Shown piece after piece: positions 1 through 5,319 of a DNA stretch of 5,319 bases. How positions within the stretch are numbered: position 1 is the stretch's first letter; each line of letters begins with the position of its first letter. The DNA is from Prolixibacteraceae bacterium (lineage in GTDB: Bacteria > Bacteroidota > Bacteroidia > Bacteroidales > Prolixibacteraceae): contig JAEUSS010000278.1 of assembly GCA_016788685.1 (NCBI GenBank), positions 1-5,319 on the forward strand. Direction: 5' to 3'. The position numbers and the translations under genes were made by a program. The notes beneath the pieces were generated by a model. The model was not told the origin of the DNA. It searched no databases and saw nothing but the letters and a program-made list of their open reading frames with translations.

Positions 1-74
1 TCCGCATTGGAGCCAGCCGCCTGGCCAACAACCTGCTCGAAGAAATTACCGGCAGCGCCACAAAACATTTTTAG
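1..74 (+). CDS. deoC: C-terminal end of a probable deoxyribose-phosphate aldolase (partial)
   Basis: Only the last 23 codons are in the window (frame starting at base 3, TAG stop at 72-74). They read RIGASRLANNLLEE followed by a short polar tail. The R-[IF]-G-A-S-x-L-x(3)-L-L pattern matches the end of E. coli DeoC (RFGASSLLASLL), where this Gly-Ser segment closes the TIM barrel near the substrate phosphate. DeoC cleaves 2-deoxyribose-5-phosphate to glyceraldehyde-3-phosphate and acetaldehyde in deoxynucleoside catabolism. The catalytic lysine lies outside the window, so the call rests on a short tail; another TIM-barrel enzyme is possible. The gene ends 50 bases before tpx on the same strand, with no convincing terminator between them, so read-through into tpx is possible. 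Confidence 0.5.
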   Translation, partial: RIGASRLANNLLEEITGSATKHF

Positions 75-124
75 GACCAAGCTGTTTTACTTCAAAACTG
101 AAAAATTCAATTTAAACACTCATT

Positions 125-625
125 ATGGCACAAATTACATTAAAAGGAAACGCTATTCAAACCATAGGCGAACTTCCGGCAAAAGGAACAAAAGCTCCTG
201 ATTTCGAATTGATTAAAAACGATTTATCCAAAGTGTCGCTGAAAGATTTCGCCGGACAGCGACTGGTTCTCAATATTTTCCCAAGTCTGGATACCGGTAC
301 CTGCGCTGCTTCGGTCCGTCAGTTCAACAAACTGGCTGCTGATCTGGAAAACACCAAAGTGCTTTGCATTTCGCGCGATTTACCTTTTGCCCAGGCCCGT
401 TTCTGCGGAACAGAAGGTATCTCCAACGCAATCACTGTTTCAGATTTTGTAACCGGAAAATTCGGTAAAGATTATCAGCTCGAAATTACAACCGGCCCGC
501 TGGCAAACTTGCATTCGCGTTCGGTGGTTGTGCTCGACGAAAACCACAAGGTTGTTTACAGTCAGCAAGTTCCTGAAATTGTGGATGAACCCAATTATGA
601 CGCAGCTTTGGCTTCATTAAAATAG
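125..625 (+). CDS. tpx: Thiol peroxidase Tpx (atypical 2-Cys peroxiredoxin)
   Basis: This 166-aa protein is close in length to E. coli Tpx (168 aa) and covers the whole family. It reduces H2O2 and preferentially alkyl hydroperoxides in the cytoplasm, using thioredoxin as reductant. The peroxidatic cysteine is Cys60 in [17 protein letters not shown], with Thr57 of the T-x-x-C motif. The resolving cysteine is Cys94 in ARFCGTEG, and Arg132 in [11 protein letters not shown] is the usual active-site arginine. These correspond to E. coli Cys61, Thr58, Cys95 and Arg133; the extra Cys81 matches E. coli Cys82. There is no signal peptide. The start at 125 gives the canonical N-terminus ([11 protein letters not shown]), so the choice is secure. 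The leader TTAAACACTCATT has no Shine-Dalgarno sequence, as is usual in Bacteroidota. No TAnnTTTG promoter is visible in the 50-base gap upstream, so the promoter may be further upstream or transcription may come from the preceding gene. A strong hairpin terminator follows. Confidence 0.97.
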   Translation: MAQITLKGNAIQTIGELPAKGTKAPDFELIKNDLSKVSLKDFAGQRLVLNIFPSLDTGTCAASVRQFNKLAADLENTKVLCISRDLPFAQARFCGTEGISNAITVSDFVTGKFGKDYQLEITTGPLANLHSRSVVVLDENHKVVYSQQVPEIVDEPNYDAALASLK

Positions 626-654
626 AAAGTTAAACATCTTGATTATAAATTTTG

Positions 655-687
655 AAAGCTGCCGGCCTTGTGTTGGCAGCTTTTTTT
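655..687 (+). terminator. Rho-independent terminator after tpx
   Basis: A perfect 9-bp stem is formed by AAAGCTGCC (655-663) and GGCAGCTTT (675-683), with an 11-base loop and a T run at 681-687. It begins 30 bases after the tpx stop codon and points the same way, so it should end the tpx transcript and isolate ppc from it. Confidence 0.87.
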
Positions 688-736
688 GTTTCCGATGAAA
701 AACAACGGCGGCTTTTCAATCTTTATTTGTTGATCA

Positions 737-767
737 TTTATATCACTGAGCCTCAACAATAATTTCG
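737..767 (+). promoter_or_regulatory. Weak candidate Bacteroidota-type promoter for ppc
   Basis: TAATTTCG (760-767) differs by one base from the Bacteroidota -7 consensus TAnnTTTG. TTTA (737-740) lies 19 bases upstream, one base off the TTTG -33 element. ppc needs its own promoter because of the upstream terminator. If real, transcription would begin around 772-776, which leaves no leader for an ATG at 774 and favours the ATG at 798. Two mismatched boxes in A/T-rich DNA are weak evidence. Confidence 0.22.
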
Positions 768-773
768 TCAGGA

Positions 774-3566
774 ATGTTTAAATGGAAAATTACAACTATG
801 CACCCTGTTCTAAAGGAAAATATCCGGGAAATAGGTAAACCGTATTCCGACCTTCATTTTTTACTGCAGTGTTTTGCCGAAGTTCTCGAAGCCAATAACG
901 AAAAAGAACTTGTAAGTTTTATTCCCTGGCTTACTGCACAGGTCTCAGCTCCAAAAACAGAACACGAGCAGAAAACCATTCACCTGTATTCCATTTGCTT
1001 CCAACTGCTTAATCTGTGCGAAGTGAACTGGGCGGTTCAGAGCCGGCGAAAAAAACAGCAATCAATGGGTTCTCAGAGTGTCAATGGAAGCTGGGCACAT
1101 ACCTTTTCGGAATTGAAGGCATCGGGCATTCCGCCTGAAAAAATTGTTGCGGCACTTTCGCAGCTGGAGATTGAACCGGTAATGACCGCTCATCCAACCG
1201 AAGCCAAACGAACTGTCGTACTGAAATATTACCGCGAATTATATCTGCAACTGGTCATGCTCGAGAACTCGGTTTACACCATCCTCGAACGCGAGCAGAT
1301 CCGGTCGGCTATTAAAGAATTGCTAACCCGCCTTTGGTTCATCGACGATATTTACCTCGAAAAACCCCAGGTCGAAACCGAACTGGAGAACGTTTTACAC
1401 TACCTCACCAAAGTTTTTCCCGATGTGTTTGAATTGCACGACCGAACCTTGGCTCAAGCCTGGAACGAAGCTGGATTTGAACCGGAATCGTTGCAAAATT
1501 ACCGCTCAATGCCCAAAGTCAGCCTGGGTTCGTGGGTTGGCGGCGACCGCGACGGACATCCTTTGGTAACTCCGGAAATTACCCGATATACCTTGCTGCG
1601 TCTTCGGACTGAAGCGTTGAATTTAGCCAGTCAGCGACTAAATTCACTGGCCGAAAGCCTAAGTATTTACACTGCTGAAAATACTCTGACAGCAGAAATC
1701 CGGAAACGAAAATCAGCGCTCGAAAAACAGATCCCTGATATTTCAGAAAACATCCAGTTCAGTTCGGCATCGCGCGAGCCATTCAGGCAATTTGTGCTCC
1801 TTTTAATTGAAAAACTACCGGTGAGACAAAACCTTTCAGGAGCAAATATCAAGCTGGTATCCAACGAATGGAGCTATTCCAATTCGGGCCAGTTAATCAA
1901 CGATCTGGAAATGTTGCTTCGTGCACTCTCCGAGTGGGGAGCTCCCATGCTGGCCATCAACGAAGTAAACAAAGCGTTGCGTTTTGTGCAGAGTTTTGGA
2001 TTTCACCTTGCGCATCTGGATATCCGCCAAAACAGCGAATTTTACCGAAAAGCGTTTCTTGGTCTTGTAGAAGATGTTGAATCATTCGGTTTGTCCCTGA
2101 ATGCCGATGGTTCACCAGACAAGAGCCTGCTGCTTCAGGAGCTAAACCTCTACCGCCCTTTTACACACAGCTACTCCGGAATTGTTCCTGAAACAGGCAA
2201 CGCATTGGGTTACCTCGGCGTTTTGGCCGACCATATCCGGAAATACGGCACCAATGCGCTGGGATCGATGATTGTCAGTATGACCAGGAAAGTAGACGAT
2301 CTGTTCACCTTTTACCTGCTCGCCCGTGAAGCCGGCCTGTACCTGAAAACCGAATCAGGACCAGCCTGTCAGTTGCCGGTTGTCCCGCTGTTTGAAACCA
2401 TCGACGATTTACATCGTGCACCGGCCATTCTCGACGAGTTTCTGGCCCATCCGGTTACCCGAAACACTCTTCTGTTACAGGCTCAGCGCAAAGGATATTC
2501 AAAGCCTGTGGCCGAAGTCATGATTGGTTACAGCGACAGCAATAAAGACGGCGGTATTTTGTCGAGCCTCTGGCACTTGTACGAAGCGCAGTACGAACTG
2601 GCCAAAATCGGGCAGAAACACCATACAGACATCCGCTTTTTCCACGGCAAAGGAGGCAGCATCAGTCGCGGCGCCGGCCCCATTCACTGGTTCCTGAAAA
2701 GTCTCCCGCCGGAATCTCTGTACGGCAAACTGCGGCTCACCGAACAAGGAGAAACCATCGAGCGAAAATACGCCAATAAGGTCAATGCGGCGTTCAACCT
2801 GGAATTGTTAACTTCAGGAGCCTTGCGAAACACCTTGCTGAACACCCACCATTCTGATTCAGAATTGTTTGAACTGGTCGGGTTTATGGCACACGAAAGT
2901 TTTACAACCTACAATGCGCTTACCCGCCACCCCAGCTTCATCCGGTTTTTCGAACAGGCCACGCCCATCGACGTCATTGAAACCAGCAAAATAGGCTCCC
3001 GTCCGTCGCGCCGGACGAACCGGCGCACCCTGGCCGATCTGCGGGCTATTCCCTGGGTTTTCAGCTGGACACAGAGCCGCGCAAACATTACAAGCTGGTA
3101 TGGAGTTGGCAGTACATTGCAACTGCTGAAAAAGCAGTACCCCGAAAAATATACTTTGTTAAAACAATTGCTAGCTTCGCACCCGTTACTTCGGTATATT
3201 TTAACCAATGTTGATTCGGGCCTGGCAGCAACCGATCCTGAAATCATTAAGCTTTATGCTTCATTGATTGAAGAAGACCAAATCAGAAATGACATTTTGC
3301 CGATGATTTTAACCGAGTTTCAACTCACCAAAAGCCTGTTAGCTGAACTGCTCGAAAAGCCCTTTGAGGAAAGAAGAAAAAACCATTATTACTCGACACG
3401 GCTGAGAGCTGTGGCCTTAGACTTAATGCATCAGGTGCAGGTAAACACCTTGCTCCACTGGCGAAATGAAAAACACACCGAAGAACCTGCGCTGGCCAGT
3501 CAACAGAACATTACCTTACTCAAAACCATAAATGCTGTAGCCAATGCACTCGGTTCAACCGGATAA
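774..3566 (+). CDS. ppc: Phosphoenolpyruvate carboxylase
   Basis: A 930-aa cytosolic enzyme that carboxylates PEP with bicarbonate to oxaloacetate and phosphate, refilling the TCA cycle. Family motifs occur in order: VMTAHPTEAKRT with catalytic His140; GGDRDGHP (256-263); HLDIRQ (414-419, Arg418); FETIDDL (540-546, Glu541); GYSDSNKDGG (585-594, Asp588 and Lys591); glycine-rich loop FHGKGGSISRGAGP (623-636); LTEQGE (655-660); GSRPSRR (741-747); IPWVFSWTQSR (759-769, Arg769). It is somewhat longer than E. coli PEPC (883 aa) and intact. Lys626 replaces the loop Arg (E. coli Arg581), and the C-terminus is GSTG instead of RNTG. Asn812 stands where E. coli has the aspartate-binding Lys773. Start uncertainty: ATG 774 gives an extra MFKWKITT, while ATG 798 begins MHPVLKEN and leaves a longer leader; I slightly favour 798 but list the longer form. 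The next gene, a putative carbonic anhydrase, follows after 36 bases and is probably co-transcribed, supplying bicarbonate. Confidence 0.97.
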   Translation: MFKWKITTMHPVLKENIREIGKPYSDLHFLLQCFAEVLEANNEKELVSFIPWLTAQVSAPKTEHEQKTIHLYSICFQLLNLCEVNWAVQSRRKKQQSMGSQSVNGSWAHTFSELKASGIPPEKIVAALSQLEIEPVMTAHPTEAKRTVVLKYYRELYLQLVMLENSVYTILEREQIRSAIKELLTRLWFIDDIYLEKPQVETELENVLHYLTKVFPDVFELHDRTLAQAWNEAGFEPESLQNYRSMPKVSLGSWVGGDRDGHPLVTPEITRYTLLRLRTEALNLASQRLNSLAESLSIYTAENTLTAEIRKRKSALEKQIPDISENIQFSSASREPFRQFVLLLIEKLPVRQNLSGANIKLVSNEWSYSNSGQLINDLEMLLRALSEWGAPMLAINEVNKALRFVQSFGFHLAHLDIRQNSEFYRKAFLGLVEDVESFGLSLNADGSPDKSLLLQELNLYRPFTHSYSGIVPETGNALGYLGVLADHIRKYGTNALGSMIVSMTRKVDDLFTFYLLAREAGLYLKTESGPACQLPVVPLFETIDDLHRAPAILDEFLAHPVTRNTLLLQAQRKGYSKPVAEVMIGYSDSNKDGGILSSLWHLYEAQYELAKIGQKHHTDIRFFHGKGGSISRGAGPIHWFLKSLPPESLYGKLRLTEQGETIERKYANKVNAAFNLELLTSGALRNTLLNTHHSDSELFELVGFMAHESFTTYNALTRHPSFIRFFEQATPIDVIETSKIGSRPSRRTNRRTLADLRAIPWVFSWTQSRANITSWYGVGSTLQLLKKQYPEKYTLLKQLLASHPLLRYILTNVDSGLAATDPEIIKLYASLIEEDQIRNDILPMILTEFQLTKSLLAELLEKPFEERRKNHYYSTRLRAVALDLMHQVQVNTLLHWRNEKHTEEPALASQQNITLLKTINAVANALGSTG

Positions 3567-3602
3567 CAACAGAAAAGTCATTTTATTTATATTCAAACAT
3601 TT

Positions 3603-4298
3603 ATGCAAAAGATAATCAGTAAATATTTTGATGAATTCTCAACCATGTCGGAAGCGTCGCACAACGCTGTGATTGAAATTGCCGACCGCGAAGGAATCGA
3701 AATGAATAAAATTATTGTAGCCACCTCGTTTTGTTTTGACGAACTTAATCACCTGCAAACCAAAATGAATCTCCCGGCACCACAGGGAACCTTCATTATG
3801 GGCGGGCTGGCAGGCTACCCGTTTGTTGGCGACATTGGTCTCACGGCTTTTGCCGACCACATTCCAGACGGAGGCGCAGCTTTGTTTATCTTCGGGTCAC
3901 ACATCGGGATATCCAGAACCGGAGAAGTCGGAAAAATAAAACGCGTTGGACAGCACCGGCATACCAATACCTGCGGCGCTTTAATGAAAGTTCAGGATCA
4001 TATTCTATCTTCCGGAATACACGAGATTGACCCCGCAGATTATTCTGAATTTCAAACCGAATTCCTTGCGCTCCGGCTGCTGCCAATGGCCTCTGAAATC
4101 CGGAAAGCCGAAGTCCCGATCCTGAAAACCACTCATTTGGTTTACGATGAAATTGAAAACGAAATCTTGAAACTGATCATCAACAACAAGATCCTGCAAA
4201 CCGATTTCCCGGTTTACATCCTGGGCGGAATTGTCATCAATACGGACGAAACTTTGCCCAACTATTTTTCGCAGAAGGTATTCCGGAAGGTGAGATAG
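3603..4298 (+). CDS. LCIB/LCIC-like (theta-class) carbonic anhydrase family protein
   Basis: A 231-aa protein with no signal peptide or membrane segment, so probably cytosolic. It resembles the limiting-CO2-inducible LCIB/LCIC family of algae and bacteria, which has a beta-carbonic-anhydrase-like fold and binds zinc through Cys, His and Cys. Candidate ligands in matching order and similar spacing are Cys44 (ATSFCFDELN), His100 (IFGSHIGI) and Cys124 (TNTCGAL). Asp46 is two residues after the first Cys, as in the beta-CA C-x-D pattern. Other family signatures are GGLAGYPFVG (67-76), FADHIPDGG (83-91), GEVGKIKRVGQ (107-117) and the C-terminal LGGIVINTDE followed by NYF (207-222). The predicted role is CO2/bicarbonate interconversion. 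The location 36 bases after ppc, with no terminator or clear promoter between, suggests it supplies bicarbonate to PEP carboxylase. Oddity: I expect an Arg shortly after the Cys-x-Asp, but His50 occurs there, so activity is not certain. ATG 3603 is the longest start; Met15 would keep all motifs. The family call comes from remembered motifs, not a search. Confidence 0.82.
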   Translation: MQKIISKYFDEFSTMSEASHNAVIEIADREGIEMNKIIVATSFCFDELNHLQTKMNLPAPQGTFIMGGLAGYPFVGDIGLTAFADHIPDGGAALFIFGSHIGISRTGEVGKIKRVGQHRHTNTCGALMKVQDHILSSGIHEIDPADYSEFQTEFLALRLLPMASEIRKAEVPILKTTHLVYDEIENEILKLIINNKILQTDFPVYILGGIVINTDETLPNYFSQKVFRKVR

Positions 4299-4302
4299 TT
4301 CT

Positions 4303-5277
4303 TTATTTCTTCCTTGTAGTCGTGTAATTTACCAGTTCGATCAGCGCGGCTCTCGATTCGCTTTCAGGAAATTCCATGATTCCGGCGATGGCTTTTTCAC
4401 GGAATTCGTTCATTTTTTGTGCAGCATATTCCAGCCCGCCGCGGCTTACAACCAAATCGACCAGCTCTTTCACTTTAGCCTGGTTCTTGTTTTTACGCTT
4501 GATTAAGCGCAGAATGCGGCTGCGTTCGCCCGATTCGCAATTGTTCAGTACGTACAATAAGGGCAGGGTAATTTTCTTCTCCTTGATGTCGTTTCCGGTA
4601 GGTTTCCCGAGCAATCCTTTGCTTTGGTAGTCGAAAATATCATCTTTGATCTGGAAAGCAATTCCGACATCCAACCCGATCCGGAACATTTTTTCGACCA
4701 CCTCATCTTCTTTGGTAACCGATGCAGCGCCGATGGCCATGCTGGTTGCAATCAGCGAAGCGGTCTTTTTCCGGATTATTTCGTAATAGGTTTCGTTGTC
4801 GATATCCAGTTTCCGGCTTTTGCGCATTTGCAGGATTTCGCCTTCACTCATGTCTTTCACCGCACGTGAGATCAGGTGCAGGAAGCGGTATTCTTTTTGG
4901 TCGAGCGTATTGAGGAAACCGCGGGCCAGAATGAAATCGCCAACCAGAACGGCTATCTTATTTTTCCACAAAGCATTGATAGAGAAACTCCCGCGCCGCT
5001 CGTACGATTCGTCAACCACATCGTCGTGCAGCAAGGTTGCCGTGTGCAGCAGTTCGATGGAAGAGGCCGCCAGGTGGGTTGTTTCATTGAATCCGCCACA
5101 CATTTTGGCTGACAGAAAAACGAACATCGGGCGCATTTGCTTTCCCTTTTTCCGGAGTACATAACGAATGATGATCCGAAGAAGAGGAATATCGCTTTTA
5201 ATGGCTTCTTTGAAGTAATTTTCGAAACTTTTGAGTTCTTCCTGTATCGGCGATTGTATAATATCCAAAGAGGTCAT
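4303..5277 (-). CDS. Long-chain trans-polyprenyl diphosphate synthase
   Basis: A 324-aa all-alpha trans-prenyltransferase that adds isopentenyl diphosphate units to an allylic diphosphate primer. In this group of bacteria the likely product is the menaquinone side chain. Motifs: KGKQMRP (44-50, binds isopentenyl diphosphate), first aspartate-rich motif LLHDDVVDE (82-90; Asp85, Asp86, Asp89), Arg94-Arg95, KTASL (171-175), second aspartate-rich motif FQIKDDIFDY (208-217; Asp212, Asp213, Asp216) and GNDIKEKKITLPL (228-240). The residues 5 and 4 positions before the first motif are Ala80 and Thr81, not bulky aromatics, which is typical of synthases making long (C30 or longer) chains rather than farnesyl diphosphate. 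The exact chain length, and so the choice between hexa-, hepta- and octaprenyl, cannot be read. The length is normal for the family. It is convergent with the carbonic-anhydrase-like gene, with only 4 bases between the stop codons, so it belongs to a different transcript. A candidate promoter element lies 22 bases upstream of the ATG. Confidence 0.93.
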   Translation of the reverse strand: MTSLDIIQSPIQEELKSFENYFKEAIKSDIPLLRIIIRYVLRKKGKQMRPMFVFLSAKMCGGFNETTHLAASSIELLHTATLLHDDVVDESYERRGSFSINALWKNKIAVLVGDFILARGFLNTLDQKEYRFLHLISRAVKDMSEGEILQMRKSRKLDIDNETYYEIIRKKTASLIATSMAIGAASVTKEDEVVEKMFRIGLDVGIAFQIKDDIFDYQSKGLLGKPTGNDIKEKKITLPLLYVLNNCESGERSRILRLIKRKNKNQAKVKELVDLVVSRGGLEYAAQKMNEFREKAIAGIMEFPESESRAALIELVNYTTTRKK

Positions 5278-5298
5278 TCAGGCTTTTTTTGAGTGTTT

Positions 5299-5306
5299 CA
5301 AAATTA
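5299..5306 (-). promoter_or_regulatory. Candidate -7 promoter element of the polyprenyl synthase gene
   Basis: On the minus strand this reads TAATTTTG, an exact match to the Bacteroidota -7 consensus TAnnTTTG. Transcription would start around 5291-5294, giving a leader of about 15 bases before the ATG at 5277. The matching -33 element would fall beyond the end of the window, so only half of the promoter can be judged, and the A/T-rich context makes chance matches fairly likely. Confidence 0.42.
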
Positions 5307-5319
5307 AAAAATATATTGA

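Noticed and set aside
84..98. Small inverted repeat GTTTT/AAAAC with a 5-base loop between the first gene and tpx, considered as a terminator.
   Set aside because: The stem is only 5 bp, nearly all A-T, and no T run follows it; it is expected by chance in this A/T-rich gap.
645..654. TATAAATTTTG-like stretch after tpx, considered as a ppc promoter -7 element.
   Set aside because: The spacing does not fit TAnnTTTG exactly, no TTTG lies at the right distance upstream, and a transcript starting here would run straight into the tpx terminator hairpin.
2909..3247. 112-codon open frame on the minus strand inside ppc, along with several shorter antisense frames.
   Set aside because: It lies wholly within the conserved PEPC C-terminal region, has no recognisable protein motif and is explained by the codon use of the real gene on the other strand.
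3567..3602. Possible separate promoter (TATATTCA) for the carbonic-anhydrase-like gene.
   Set aside because: It has two mismatches to TAnnTTTG, lies only about 10 bases from the ATG and lacks a -33 partner, so co-transcription with ppc is the simpler reading.
4796..5164. 122-codon plus-strand open frame opposite the polyprenyl synthase gene.
   Set aside because: The minus strand here encodes clear prenyltransferase motifs; the plus-strand translation is low-complexity, Arg/Ser-rich and resembles no family.

Overview
The window looks like ordinary chromosomal DNA from a member of the Bacteroidota. The evidence is the A/T-rich gene leaders without clear Shine-Dalgarno sequences, a TAnnTTTG-type -7 promoter element upstream of the last gene, and the protein sequence styles. 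A placement near Marinilabiliales/Prolixibacteraceae-type Bacteroidales is only an impression. I see no mobile element, CRISPR array, tRNA or rRNA, and coding density is high.

Layout from left to right. (1) The last 23 codons of a plus-strand gene that resembles the C-terminus of deoxyribose-phosphate aldolase (deoC). (2) tpx (125-625, +), an atypical 2-Cys thiol peroxidase with both redox cysteines, followed by a strong intrinsic terminator (655-687). (3) ppc (774-3566, +), a full-length phosphoenolpyruvate carboxylase. Thirty-six bases downstream on the same strand lies (4) a 231-aa protein (3603-4298, +) of the LCIB/LCIC-like (theta-class) carbonic anhydrase family. (5) A convergent minus-strand gene (4303-5277) for a long-chain trans-polyprenyl diphosphate synthase, probably making the side chain of menaquinone, with a candidate -7 promoter element just inside the right edge.

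The most interesting feature is the ppc/LCIB-like pair. PEP carboxylase consumes bicarbonate, not CO2, and carbonic anhydrase makes bicarbonate from CO2. A tight same-strand pair with no visible promoter or terminator between the genes suggests an anaplerotic carbon-fixation module in which a dedicated cytosolic carbonic anhydrase feeds the carboxylase. The LCIB family is best known from the algal CO2-concentrating mechanism, so its pairing with ppc in what looks like a heterotrophic bacterium deserves checking. Compared with the E. coli enzyme as I remember it, this PEP carboxylase also has substitutions at two of four aspartate-inhibitor ligands and in the catalytic glycine-rich loop, which suggests altered feedback control. 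The tpx and polyprenyl synthase genes appear to be independent neighbours.
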